Shown piece by piece: positions 25,301 to 36,140 of a stretch of 64,000 nucleotides of DNA. The notes below the pieces were generated by a model. The model did no database searches. It worked only from the letters and a program-made list of their open reading frames with translations, and had not been told where the DNA came from. The DNA is from Isoetes taiwanensis (Eukaryota > Streptophyta > Lycopodiopsida > Isoetales > Isoetaceae): NCBI GenBank assembly GCA_021234155.1, contig JAJEKV010000529.1, positions 94,191 through 158,190 on the forward strand, read 5' to 3'. Position 1 is the first letter of the stretch. Every line of letters begins with the position of its first letter. The translations under genes were made by a program, and so were the position numbers.

Positions 25301-26640
25301 GATCATCTCGCCAATGGACTCGAGCGTCGACATTGCCCTAGGGACCAAGTTTTGTGGCGAAACCCACCCTTCTCGAAGAAGCGCCAAACTATCTCATGTG
25401 CAACACACTTTGTAGTCAATTGGCCTAGGAGGTGGGTTCTTGAATCTTTTGCAATGTAGGGCGTAAGTGTTTCTTTCTTTTGCAAACGGACCGTGTAACT
25501 TGGTCTCTAGGGTATTTTGGCATTCGGACGATGTGGCGAAGTCGAATCGCCATTTCGAACCTCGCAATGTCAGAACGACAAAACACTTTGGTTTCTACAT
25601 TGTCGCCCGCAGGGCGCCGTGGTTTGATATGTTCCCGGACCCGGATGTTGGATTTTTTTGGACCTTCTCGAACCAGGTTCCTTGAACAAAGGATTCAGCG
25701 GTCGGATACGGAGGCCGAGATCGGGAGTGTGGTCTTTAGCGTCGCCCCCGGGGGCTGCGAGGAAAGGCTGCCTCGGGGAAGCTTTTGGGGCTCGCCTCAC
25801 GGGGTTGGGACTCTTCCCTCTAATGAGGAGGCCTTGCAAGGTCTGGCCTTGTTTGACTTGGGCAAGTGTGCGGCTCATTTTGCCCAACAACGGCTGCGGG
25901 ACCGTTCTAATGCAAACTATTTGATCTAAACCTTATCAAAATTTTTGAAAGTTGGCATGTATGTTGGCGATGACTTAGGAAGCTAGCTGACAAAAATCAG
26001 AATTTAAGTCCATACTATGCATTAATTACGAATTTACGAATGTCTTGCTATTGCAAAAGAGCCCTTGACTTCTAAGCGCCACAACGGGAGGAGTACTGAG
26101 TCCAAACTCCATTCCGTCGGTTCCCCTTGCAGCGTTCTCAGCTGCATGTGATCGGGCCACGTCCCAAGTGCATAAGACCAAAACTTCGGCACCCAAAACA
26201 CAAACCACGCTAGAACACGGCAACTCATACGGTTTACGTTTGGGCTCTATCCTTGTCGATTCGACTAAGACCTTGCGCCGTGTCTTGGCGTAGGGGGGTG
26301 TTGAGGCGAGCCACGGACCCTAAAACCACCGGGCGGCTTGCCCCAAAAGTCCTCTCGAAGGCCACGGCGGCGGGCGGGCAACTTCCCCTCGCCGGGCCGT
26401 GATGCTACGTCGCCAATGGACTCAGAATGTCGACATTGCCCTAGGGACCAAGTTTTGTGGCCAGAAGCCCACCCCTTCTCGAAGAAGCGCCAAACTATCT
26501 CATGTGCAACACACTCGTAGTCAATTGGCCTAGGAGGTGGGCTGCGAATCTTGCAATGTAGGGCGTAAGTGTGTCGTTTTTTTGCAAAATTGACTGTGTA
26601 ACTTGGTCCCTAGAGTAATTTTGACTTTCCAAACGATAAG
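22320..26640 (-). repeat. Tandem array of about four 1.1-kb units (array 1)
   Basis: The anchor GGTTTGATATGTTC recurs at 22423, 23413, 24512 and 25621, giving periods of 990, 1099 and 1109 bp; the first unit carries deletions. Other landmarks recur in the same order in each unit, for example CTAATGAGGAGGCC, ATGCATTAATTAC and TTGGCGTAGGGGG. Each unit holds an inverted pair, CCCTAGGGACCAAGTT and AACTTGGTCCCTAGGG, about 150 bp apart. Copies differ mostly by small gains and losses of bases, so no reading frame stays open between units and a coding role is unlikely. The minus strand is given because the related array at 56.7-64 kb runs the other way. Confidence 0.9.
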
Positions 26641-26897
26641 CGACGTCAGATCCGCGGGCGGCGTTAAGCGGCGTTTTTGTGCGTGTACGACACGCCGCGC
26701 TTGCTGGCGTGGCGCCCGGCACCATGTCCGCGGGCATGGTGGACCGCGTCGGCTGTTTATGTGGCGTCGTTGAGCGATGTCGTGATGCGTTGAGCGGCGT
26801 CCGCGGTCGTCAAGCGGCGTTTGTCGTCGTTCCTCGACGACTTGAAGTCGTTCAACGACCTTTAGACGTCGTTGAAGGTCGACTATCCCTTGTAGTG
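26640..26897. repeat. GCGGCGT-rich subterminal zone of the nested element
   Basis: Words such as TTAAGCGGCGTTT, GTTGAGCGATGTC, GTTGAGCGGCGTC and TCAAGCGGCGTTT recur through this GC-rich stretch, ending at CCCTTGTAGTG. Similar AAGCGGCGTCG words lie at 56571-56655 beside the second array. Such clustered short repeats are typical of CACTA subterminal regions. Confidence 0.7.
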
Positions 26898-28680
26898 ACT
26901 CTTGTATGCATATGGGTAAAAATAGTAAACTTTGTATATGTAGATGTACAAGAAGATGAGCACACTTAAATTAGGGGTGCCACCTATCTCATTATGCACT
27001 CTACTTGGCAAGTTCAATCGATGAGCTTGGGGTACAACGCGACCAATAATTATAAATGGTTCAACAAACCATGGAGCTCATTTCTTAGCTTTAGGAATGT
27101 TAAAGAACTATGGTTTATCCTAAAAAAATACCTAATCCCCTACAACAAATTTGCATGGATAACATGGAACTTGGGTCGGGATTATCGTTGGACCGTAAAT
27201 CAAGAAATTTATATTAAGTGGTCCATTTGGTGGTACGTGACTTAGTCCCTTGTGAGTTGATTGCACTTGCCATGCAATAAATACTATTATATATCTCATG
27301 GGCAATATTGTTACTTCAACATCTCTAAGCTAGTATGTCATAAACCACCCTCAATAGATCCAGCTTATTGGTTTGTGGCATATCCACATTTGAACTTTTT
27401 TAAGCTAAAGAGTCTTTTGTAACAAATAGCATTCCCTAGCCCTATACAAGATACATGCATAAGTTGCGAATGTGAAAAATATTAATTAGATATTTGCATA
27501 GATATCTAACCTAGGTCATAGATAAGATTTAAGTGCAGGGATTTATCATATGGTATTCTCGCAGAAAGAAATGGTCGATGGTTTGATTTTTAGTGACATT
27601 GATGCATAATGCAATGGTCAATTAATATGACCATATATGCATAGAGATCTTGCAAAAAACTTGGTTAAATAAAGACGGCGAAGTGGGAAACGTGACTAAT
27701 TCAGTGGCCACATGTTTTTGAGATTATTGTGCTGGAGAACCAACTCATTAGTAAATTTACTAGCACAACCTTAAAATTTGCAATGGTTATATCATGACGA
27801 TGATTTAATGAGTTATATGGCTTATATATATATGTAACACTTATGCTTACATATATGGCTTATAAGGGACAAATAAATTCAAAAGAGAAATTATCAAATG
27901 CAATCTTGTAACAGTTGTAACGAGTCACAGGTGGTGGCGAATCGTCACAAATTTTTTCATCTTCTTCATTGTAACGAGTCACAGTTGGCGGGGATGCGTC
28001 ACAAACTTATTCCCAAATTCCCAAATTCTTCCGTGATTTCTTGATTCCCGCCAATCTTGCTAATCGATCTTGTTTGCGGTGCTTGCGGTGCTGAAGGTTG
28101 ATCTGTAGACGCTACTCATCATCCTTCCAGGTATTTTTTTATCCCTCACTTTCAATCTAAAATCCCTCACTTTCAATTTAAAATTTATGCATAGGTAGCA
28201 AGAATGCTCAAACATTGTGTTTTAATTGTTCACCGATGTAGAGAGGCAAATTCAAACGGGCAAAATTCCGAGGGAAGCAAAGGGCTATTTTCAAGGAATT
28301 GAGTAAGAAGGCAAAACCAGGTCAGAAATTAGATACGTTTATTTGTAATAGAGTATGCAAGCTTTGATGTGCAAGAATAGAGTTGGCTCATATATGCAAG
28401 CTTTGATGTGGAAGCCTCGTATATTAAGCTACACTCAAACAGAATGGTGAATTTTATTGTAATGAGTGCATCTTCTTCATATGACGGCAATCTAAGAACC
28501 TAGAAGGCACAAGCTTTGTGTGGAATCCTCTTTGAGCATAGGTGCTAACTGTATGCGCTAGTTTCTTCTCATCAAGTGTTTACATTATTTAACATTGAAC
28601 CCCCACTTAACACTCCATGTACAAGTGAAAAATCGATGCAAGCAGGGAAAGATGTTTTTTTGCCAAAGAATTGACATATA
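26898..28680. other. E1 interior with a promoter-like segment, no clear gene
   Basis: The open frame 26994-27245 (83 codons, tryptophan-rich) has no match I recognise and may be the 3' region of the transposase gene, displaced by the nested element. At 27905-27995 two copies of TTGTAACGAGTCACAG and two of the word CGTCACAAA repeat the E1 subterminal vocabulary. They are followed by CTTCCAG/GTATTT at about 28130, a plausible first-exon donor. The word TATGCAAGCTTTGATGTG occurs twice near 28355-28415. Confidence 0.4.
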
Positions 28681-28689
28681 GTACAGACC

Positions 28690-28945
28690 TCATCTAGCAG
28701 CTATTGTTGATAGAAGTTCATCAAGTAGTGCTTTTAACTTTGCTTTAGTGATGGCTCCTTCTCTGCGGCTTCCAGGTACTTCTTCTCCGTCTTTAAAAAG
28801 AATAATAGTTGGCAGCTATAGGGTTTGTATTTGTCAACCAGCTGTGGATTAGGATCTGTTTTAATCTTGTAAACTTTTAATTGCCCAGCATAATTCTGCA
28901 TAAAATTCAAAAGAGTATCTCCATCAAAATTCCGCTATGAATTCA
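28690..28945 (-). pseudogene. Thioredoxin C-terminal fragment captured in E1
   Basis: Reading on the minus strand, the sequence encodes QLKVYKIKTDPNPQLVDKYK, then after a one-base frame change [17 protein letters not shown] and [17 protein letters not shown], ending at a stop at 28692-28690. This is the second half of a thioredoxin fold: the cis-proline loop in LPT, the strand IILFKDGEE and the final helix. The wording is closest in my judgement to plastid thioredoxins of the y or m type. The active-site WCGPC half is absent, so this is a non-functional piece, probably picked up by the transposon. It runs opposite to the E1 genes. Confidence 0.75.
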
Positions 28946-29008
28946 GCGTTATCAGTTTTCAATTGTTTCCAATAATGGAATATATTTCACGACAAACCAT
29001 TACCATAG

Positions 29009-29092
29009 TGGCCAGTATAGACTAAAGCATAAAATGGCCTATATTAATGCATGGTGGCCAGTATAGACTAAAGCATAAAATGGCCTATATTA
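29009..29092. repeat. 45-bp tandem duplication
   Basis: The 38-base word that begins GTGGCCAGTATAGACTAAAG is present at 29009 and again at 29054 without visible change. The identity suggests a recent duplication. Confidence 0.9.
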
Positions 29093-29259
29093 CCTATTTT
29101 GCCATGTTTTTGTCCATTTCTAATTTATCACTTTGCTTAGGGCAGTTGACAGTAAGTTCTTGCATATTGCTGCAACTGTCAAAACACAACAAGGAGTTAC
29201 ATGGAGTTGTATTCGTGTTTAGAATGTGCTGGCAGAGCCCGGACTTAAGGCAACTGGTC

Positions 29260-29600
29260 ATATGAATAAGGCACGCATATACACAGTTGATGGAACTCCT
29301 CATGCACAAGGAGTTGCTTGTCTAACAGCAGACTTCACTGCTGAATATTTGTGGCATGCCAGATATGGTCATGTAGGAGCATGAGCTTTTGGTGAGTATT
29401 GGAGCATTAGCTTATGGTGCTATTCCTATGGAAAAAGCAAAACAGCCTTTGCTAATGTCCAAAAGGATGCAATCCTCAAATGAAGCAGGTCTTTCCAGAA
29501 TTGCAGATTTTGTGGAAGATGGCACTTATAAACAAGAGTTTAGGGTTGAACTTCTTAAAATTTGTTTCAGCAAATTCCTTGCGTACAAACACCATCTTCA
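29260..29600 (+). pseudogene. Ty1/copia polyprotein fragment (pre-integrase region)
   Basis: In broken frames the sequence reads IYTVDGTPHAQGVACLTADF, then TAEYLWHARYGHVG, then IPMEKAKQP and LSRIADF. The LWHxRxGH motif and the following IPM and KAKQ words match the pre-integrase zinc region of plant Ty1/copia polyproteins. No protease, integrase core, reverse transcriptase or LTR was found nearby. It is therefore a small fragment between the thioredoxin and PPR pieces. Confidence 0.5.
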
Positions 29601-29709
29601 CAACACGAGCCTGTTTCATTCTTCAGTTGATAAGGATGTCTCTAATTCTCATCTATAGAGGCTCTTCAGGTTGAAGATGTCGCTCCTTGAAATGCAATGA
29701 TTAAAGGGC

Positions 29710-31204
29710 ATGGCCTTAATTTTGCAGGGAGCATGGCTGTCCAATTTTTTGAAGACATGCAAGAACATGGTGTAAATCCTAACATTCACATGTCTGCTTG
29801 CTGCCTGTGGCCGCGCAAGTTTGGTGGTCAAGGGTCATGAGTATTTCAAAGTAATGCAGGAGGTATGGCATTATGCCCACAGAAGATCACTATACTTGAT
29901 TATGCACGACCAGGATACTTGATTAAGGCAGAGAAATTGGCTGGCTGTACCACGCCTCTTATCAAAAGTGTGGCTCATTAATTGACATGTATTTTAAGCG
30001 TGGCGAAGAATCCATTCAACTCTGTTACCGGATCTTTGCAGGAGAATATACCCCAAACAAGGTTACTTTTGTTAGCATTGTTGATGCACGTACTAGGCTT
30101 GAATCTCGACCAATGGGATTTCGATACATTGGGATATTGTTAGACATGGCGACTCGGATGTCATTGTAAAGGCGCACTACTTAATATGTATGGCAAATGT
30201 GGGCTATTGGGAGATGCCGTCAAATGTTTGATGAGCTTCCTAAAAGGAATGTTGTATCTTTTACTTTGCCATGATTGCAGCATATGCTTCGGCATGGTCT
30301 TGCCAAGGAAGCCTTGGAACTCTTCTATGAAATCGGCAGGATGGCACAAAGCCTAATGAAATCACTTTCCTTAGCATTCGCTCTGCATGCGACCATTACG
30401 GACTATGGGACAATGGTGACCTTTGGTTTGTTTCCATGTGTGCAGATTATGGCATCTTACCTTTGGTGGATCACTACTATAGCCTATTAAATCTTATTAG
30501 TCATGTTTGGATGGTTCAATGAAGCGAGAGGATTTTTGTTAGTGAAATGCTATTTCAAGCTACATTACATTTAGCGATATTATGGTTGCATGCGACCATG
30601 AGGGATTTGGTTGATGATGGCTGTCATTGTTATGTCTCCATGAGTATAGATTATTTCATCTCACCGGTGTTGCAACACTTCAGCTCCATGGTTGATCTTC
30701 TTAGCCATACGGGATTTCTAGGCATTCTTTGAATCACTCATCAATAACATGCCTCTTGAGGCGATGCGGTATCATGGGCGACATTATTACGCTCCCACAA
30801 ACTTTTGCGGATCACGGGTCCACTACTAACTACTAATATTTTTCCATATATTCGCAAGAATTGATCCCTTGTGGCCTTGGCAATTTATATTTCAAAACAC
30901 AATCCTTTCTGTATTATGCTTGCAGAATTGGCAACTAAAGAGAAACTTATCTGCCTGTATCTCTAGTAATCAGTATTTTAATCTAATGCTACCAGATTAA
31001 CTGCAGATGTTTGCTGGTCCACCAATTGGACAATGTTATGATGCAGCTGGGCATATGGTGAACTTGAATCCTTTAGATACCACAGCATATGTCTTGCTTT
31101 CAAATATTTATGCTAAAGATTTTAGTTGGGCTGACCAATTAGGGTTGCAATGGGAGAGTATGCTTCATGAGATGTCCACTGGGGAAGTTGCGACTAGCAT
31201 GTAA
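29710..31204 (+). pseudogene. Pentatricopeptide repeat (PPR) gene remnant
   Basis: PPR proteins bind organellar RNA for editing or processing. Several degenerate 35-residue motifs can be read across changing frames: AVQFFEDMQEHGVNPN and CLLAACGRASLVVKGHEYF (29730-29850), YARPGYLIKAEKLAGCT (about 29900), YTPNKVTFVSIVDA (about 30045), NMYGKCGLLGDAV and MFDELPKRNVVSFT (30180-30265), HGLAKEALELFYEI (about 30295), and an E-type ending LDTTAYVLLSNIYA (about 31075). The order is shuffled and there are stops and frameshifts throughout, so it is a dead mosaic copy. The motif wording is like the large PPR families of ferns and lycophytes. It lies inside E1 and is probably captured. Confidence 0.8.
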
Positions 31205-32670
31205 AGATCGTAGCAAAAGTATGACGAGATAGTTAATACATGATGGATTTGTGAAACACAAGAGATATTAGTGGGAAAATGGTATGCATGCTTGGCCACA
31301 TGGTAGAAATGATCAACTAGGAGAGTTTTCGGTTCTAAACAAAAATCACGAGTTGATCTCTTTATTGTTTGCAACAGGTATATGGACACGGTTTTTATGC
31401 GCTGCGGAGACATATACCGATGCTTAAGATTGAGATCCTTTGAGAACCATGAGGGTGCATATGTTTAGGCTTATGCGAGATCGGATAATTGAAGCATCAA
31501 ATTGCGATGCGGTTTTTGAGTTCTTGATACCGGGACACACCTTTCTATTATTGTAATATGAGTATGTTAAAGATAGGTCTGACCTAAGCAATCACAAAAA
31601 AGTAGATCTCTTTATTGTTGTGCAATTCAAGAATCGAACCATACTTCAAATATACATAGCTTATCGGCTTGCTTTAAATTGATGTCCTTTGGGACAACGT
31701 GACCAGCATTGCTTTAGCTTTATCCATTGTTGGATAATCGAGGCATCAATTTCAGACTGGCTTTGGTGTTGGCGCACACTTACTACTTTGTGCCATCGTT
31801 GATTGACGAATGAGTAATATCGTTTCTGAATAACTATCATTTCTGACACACATGGGTGTTCTAAAGACAGTGCCTACCTAAAAAAGCGGATGGGCAAAAG
31901 ATTAGAGATATGAAGCCACGAATCTTTGCCAGAGGAGAAAGTAATCAACAACCATTACTGTGTCTAGAGTGAGACACACATATAGGGGATTCCGAACTGA
32001 CAGCTTGAGGTAGGTATTTCAAAAGATTGAGAAATCTGCAATATGGAAGAGGATGCACAATGGATAGTGGCAAATATGAATCTAGATGCGAGAACACATA
32101 TTACACTCAATTGTTCAGGAAGGAATTTTTACCAAGATGTGAACAAAGCAAGTTCCAAGGAAATAATGTAATATTTGAGTTTGCCCCTGTGTTAATGCTA
32201 GAAATCTCACTCTTTCTCCATATTAATTGTTATGTTCAAAACATGAGTAAGTTATAATAAAATATTTGAGTTTGTCCGTGAGCTTGAATAAGTATTGTAA
32301 AGCGTTTTTAATTTTAAAAGAGTACTTGAAGTAAGGATTTCTATTAATTTTGCATATGCTAACATGTGTTCAAATATAGATGGATGATTTTTTGGGACCC
32401 ATTTAATGTTGCGGTCTTGCGGATACTCTCGAGAGATATACAAAGCATTTGGGGGGATAGAGGAAGCGGAGTTAATGGGTGGATACAGGGACTTTGTTGG
32501 TACTATCCAACTTGCAAGGAGGTTGAACCCAAGGTTTGACGGATCATGAGGATCGGGGAGCAGCCCGGGAGGCGGCTTGGCGGCATGGAGATGATCACAC
32601 ATGTTGCCCATCGGACACCATTGCCGTCCCAGGGGCATGGCGCCACCCCTCAGTAGGTCCTACATCGCCG
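31205..32670. other. E1 interior with diverged direct repeats
   Basis: Two diverged direct repeats about 250 bp apart share GGATAATTGAAGCATCAA-like and GACCTAAGCAA-like words (about 31480-31590 and 31728-31880). A minus-strand frame of 128 codons (32252-32638) has no recognisable domain. The end of the segment is GC-rich and leads into a TATA box, so it probably contains the upstream promoter region of the next gene. Confidence 0.4.
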
Positions 32671-32675
32671 GATCC

Positions 32676-32685
32676 TATAAATATA
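32676..32685 (+). promoter_or_regulatory. TATA box of the second E1 gene
   Basis: CCTATAAATATATCTCG is a strong plant TATA context. It lies about 230 bp upstream of the first exon-like segment of the downstream spliced gene and in the same orientation, after a GC-rich stretch. Confidence 0.55.
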
Positions 32686-32914
32686 TCTCGCCTATGACTT
32701 CCCACGGGTTCTAGAGGTAGAGGGAGGCCACGGCGCCCTCCACCTTCATCAGAGGCTGACATTGTTGGGGTTTGTATAATTATTATACTTTTTGTATTCT
32801 TGTTCAGGTTTGTATAATTATTATACTTTTTGTATTCTTTGTATTCTTATTATTATAATTATTATACTTTATTTCTTGTTCCTTTCTTATGATATTGCAT
32901 GTTGGTTGCTTTCT

Positions 32915-34255
32915 AGATTGGAATCTTCAAGTATGAACCGGGCACAAAGGTGATACAAGGTACAACGGGTCTTCCTCCAATGGCTATAAGCAATTTGGGA
33001 AGCCAAAACTTAGGCAAGGGTCAAGGATTTTGCAAAATCCATAAAGAGGGGTGACGATTTGTTTTATTGGAAAGAACCACATAAGCACATGAACCAACAA
33101 AATAGATCGCATATTGAAGAAGTAAGTTTCTACCTAGATTTTTTAGTGTTATTTAGTGATATTCAAAAGTTCAGTAACTAGATGTTTTTATTGTTATTTA
33201 TTAGTGATATTAAAGAAGTTTGTAACTAGATTTTTTTTGTTATTATTATTTAATGATGATAAATTAAGTTTCAATGACTTAGGTATTGAACACCCTAGAG
33301 ACTCGGCATGGTGTTGGATTTGATAAATCTGAAGTGAAAGCGCAAGATGTGCGGCGTTTGAGGTAATCATATACAAAATAGAATAGATGCATTATGCTTT
33401 AGATGATTTGATTTTTGGAAGTGTTTATCGTTGTTAGAGTTGAAACTCACATTTCAATTCTATGGTTTTGTAGGACACGACGTTATAGAATGAAAAAAAA
33501 AGCTATGGTGTCTTTGGAGAAGAATACTCAAAAGCCTAAACGAGCAAGTGATGAGTTTTGGGGTGGGCTATTAAAAAAAGCCCAGTTGGATAAGGCGGAG
33601 ATCGAGACATGCACAACAAAAATTTCTTTTGCGTAAGTCCTACAATTCCTTGATGTATCTTGTCTATTATTAAAACTTTATTGAAATGGTTATGCTCTGA
33701 GTGCTAGAAAAGGAAGATCTTTGAGTGCGGGCCATCGACTTGGTAGCGGTGGTGAACTTACGTTTGCCCACGAAATTTGTAAGTTTCCTAACTTCTCTTC
33801 TTTTTATTTTATTTTTTGCTTTTTTTGGGGAGGGGTTCTATTATTTGAGTATAAATAAAAGCTAACAAATTTTTAATATTGTTTCATTTTAGTACCAAAA
33901 ATATGGGAAAGAGCCAACATTTGACCAAGCCCAATTCGCTAAAAGAATGTCTTTTCTTGAGTTGGAGCTTTATCTTACTTCGCCATAACACATGGCCCTT
34001 TGCACCATCTTTGATCAAGAAGTAAGTTCATATGATATTATTTATGCAATGACATTGGTCCTCGATGTTTATTAATCATAATTCTTTTTGCAGAGAATTA
34101 TGGCGACTAGGGCGATGAAGGAGGGGCGATATTGATGCTCTAATGTGGATTACGCATAGCGATAGCATTCCCCTTGGCGTAGAGGGTGACGAGATACGTA
34201 TGCGTCGGGATTATTTTGATGGAGATGACGACAGGAGCAGTAGCTATGCTGCATA
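32915..34255 (+). CDS. Second spliced CACTA gene (TnpA-like accessory protein), probably degenerate
   Basis: A chain of exon-like open segments with good splice sites occupies the slot where CACTA elements carry their second, regulatory/DNA-binding protein. Segments: about 32917-33120 (LFYWKEPHKHMNQQNRSHIE), 33283-33362 (LNTLETRHGVGFDKSEVKAQ), 33474-33632 (lysine-rich, KPKRASDEFWGGLLKKAQLD), about 33703-33779 (RSLSAGHRLGSGGELTFAHE), about 33893-33990 (YQKYGKEPTFDQAQFAKRM), and a last acidic piece ending SSSYAA and a stop at 34253-34255. The YGKEPTF region resembles the short C-terminal module of plant En/Spm accessory proteins (PF03004-like); that match is tentative. At least two joins need a frame correction, so the copy may be dead. 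It ends 135 bp before the right subterminal array. Confidence 0.55.
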
Positions 34256-34389
34256 AACTTGTTTAAACAGTTTAAACCATATTTTTTTGTATACATTATT
34301 TTCTATCATGTAATCAATTTTTCAGTGTATTCTTTTACTCTTGGATACTCATTCCCCTTCCCTCCCCCCTTTTTTTTTAATTCAATACG

Positions 34390-34696
34390 TTTGCAATTGA
34401 CACCCGTGACAACGAACTATGGTTACAATTACGAGTCACTCGTGATGCGTGACAAATGTAAATACACGTGGTATAAAAATTAATTAGTGACGCGCGACAA
34501 TTACGATTAGAATTTGTTACACGTCACAAATATTATTATAGTAGCGCGTTACAGAATAATATTTTGTAACGCGTTACAAGTGGTTCTTCGTTGGTAACGC
34601 GTCACAAATCACCTTTTGTGACGCAAATAAAAAAATACTAATTAATGTATTTTCTGTTACAAAAAACGTTACAAACTATATTATATTCTATTAGTG
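34390..34696 (+). repeat. E1 right subterminal array and terminus
   Basis: The words TTTGTAACGCGTTACAAG, GTTACACGTCACAAAT, AACGCGTCACAAATC and GTGACGC recur in both orientations up to CTATTAGTG at 34696, followed by the ATA target duplication. They are the same words as in the left array, which is the best evidence that the two ends belong to one element. Confidence 0.8.
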
Positions 34697-34699
34697 ATA

Positions 34700-35870
34700 T
34701 TCAATGCAAAATTGTTGGCAATGACCCAACACAGCAACATTGATATAGTATTATGTCATAAACATCCTTCTTTGTTGTGGCAATAGTTACAGGATCATAA
34801 AATGCTGGCTCTGATTAGTTGTCTGCATTCTACATTGAATTATGAAGATGAAGCTCAAAAACCCTTCTCCTCTCTTTATTTGCGATGAAAGATTTTGTGA
34901 ACCAGCTAGAAGGAATGGATGATTGTGTTTTCACAATCATGCTAATAAGGCATCTAGATGATGGAGTACCTTTGTTCTCGGGTGCAAGACCAAGCATTTA
35001 CCTTTTGTAGAAGAATGAAGGGAGCTTCAAAAATGGCGAGCCTTCCTGGCCTACCTATCCAGTTCCTCTTCTTACTACACGATCTGTACAAACCCCAATC
35101 CACCCATATAAGAAAATCTTATGTTTGTTAATCGTGCAGCATCCATGAACTACGCTAGAGTGAAATAGATGGATCAAAATTTAGCCGTAGTAGACTACAC
35201 ACAAGCAACCCAACAAAATGTTGGATTTAAAGCAAAAGCAAAGCACTGAAAAGGCCATGTGAATGGGGAGTGGTTTAACTGGACAAATTCCCAGTGGTTT
35301 TTTCGGACATCCGGAATCAACCAACCCCGTCCCATCCGACCCCATGGCATGCAGGATCCTCAATCCATGCCCCCATCCGACATCGCTGCATCGCATCCCT
35401 CGCATGGATCCATGACCCATCCATGCCAACCCTCCATCCATGCCGTACCTAGCATTCCTTTATTCCTGCGACAAAGGTACATGGAGGTAACTGCCTCACG
35501 CCACTCGAACTAGGTCATTAAAGACAAAAATAGAATTTTTCATGCCGGATTCGATCCATTTCAACAGGGAATATGTACAATTTCCCTTTGGATGATACCC
35601 TGTTCAAACGCCCTTTACTAAATGTTCACCCTCCAAGTTCGATGGCAATAGAGGCGGACTGCGTGGATCCGGATGTGTTGCAAGTGAGTAGATCACTCCA
35701 GTGTTTTATAGTTTTTAAAGAGTTCAAGCTTCCTCATCCTCGCAATTAACTAGTATCCCCAACTCTGGCCGTTTTGACTCGAAATTTATATCCATTTTTA
35801 CTAAGGCCTTTCTTACTTCAGAGGTTGCAGCTTGGATGCATGTCCTGATTAACCATACAAGAAACTTATC
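34700..35870. other. Intergenic stretch, no supported gene
   Basis: I see no recognisable protein. Part of it (35330-35450) is rich in repeated CCATGC/CATCC words, which create opposed open frames (35181-35513) of no coding value. The rest is ordinary AT-rich sequence. Confidence 0.5.
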
Positions 35871-35873
35871 GCG

Positions 35874-36060
35874 GCGGCCTATCGGCCGCCACGAACGTTT
35901 CTCTTCACCAACTTATCTATACGTTGTATAACTCATCTATACGTGGTAGAACATGCAGGACTTGAACCTGCACCTTTTTTTTTCGCGAACGTTTCTCTTC
36001 ACTAACTCATCTATACGTGGTAGAACATGCAGGATTTGAACCTGCACTTTTTTTTTTGCC
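35874..36060. repeat. GC hairpin and duplicated tRNA T-arm-like segment
   Basis: GGCGGCCTATCGGCCGCC near 35874 is a perfect 7-bp hairpin with a 4-nt loop. After it, a segment of about 75 bp beginning CGAACGTTTCTCTTCA is tandemly duplicated. Each copy contains, on the minus strand, TGCAGGTTCAAGTCCTGCA, a perfect T-arm stem-loop with a polymerase III B-box (GGTTCAAGTCC). It is preceded on that strand by an A-run, so only the 3' half of a tRNA-like sequence is present. This is not a tRNA gene. Confidence 0.6.
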
Positions 36061-36140
36061 TTGTGTCCAGCGCCTGCGCGATATAAGGATGCTGACCATA
36101 ACGACTATAGGATGCCCTTTTTTTTTTACAATCATGTCAT

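Larger units (their letters stand above)
22314..26897. mobile_element. Nested non-autonomous element with CACTA-like ends and internal tandem array
   Basis: The left end is CACTACAAAAATGTTCCC at 22314 and the right end is CCCTTGTAGTG closing at 26897. Both are flanked by ACT (22311-22313 and 26898-26900), the 3-bp duplication expected of CACTA insertion. It lies 150 bp after the E1 transposase stop. Inside is an array of 1.1-kb units and, on the right only, a 250-bp GCGGCGT-rich subterminal zone. No transposase is encoded, so movement would depend on a protein supplied in trans. The ends match beyond CACTACAA only weakly, and the left end lacks the subterminal zone, so an abortive or rearranged insertion is possible. 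Confidence 0.65.
9769..34696 (+). mobile_element. Large CACTA (En/Spm) DNA transposon, element E1
   Basis: The left end reads CACTACAAGGGTTAATGGGG from 9769 and the right end closes with CTATTAGTG at 34696, the reverse of CACTA. Both ends are flanked by the trinucleotide ATA (9766-9768 and 34697-34699), the 3-bp target duplication expected of CACTA elements. About 300 bp at each end are packed with TTTGTAACG and GTGACAAAT words in both orientations, the subterminal transposase-binding arrays typical of the superfamily. Inside, on the plus strand, are a SET-domain gene, a tnp2 transposase and a second spliced gene. At 24.9 kb it is unusually long, because it holds a nested element, captured gene pieces and possibly another insertion at about 11.0-16.3 kb. 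The outer repeats match well only over the first bases and the subterminal words, so the end-to-end pairing is strong inference rather than certainty. Confidence 0.75.

Noticed and set aside
22320-26640. CRISPR-like or rDNA spacer array
   Set aside because: The units are 1.1 kb long with no short repeat/spacer pattern, and no rRNA sequence is present.
35945-36052. tRNA genes suggested by TGCAGGTTCAAGTCCTGCA
   Set aside because: Only the T-arm half is present; the 5' half is replaced by an A/T run, so no cloverleaf can form.
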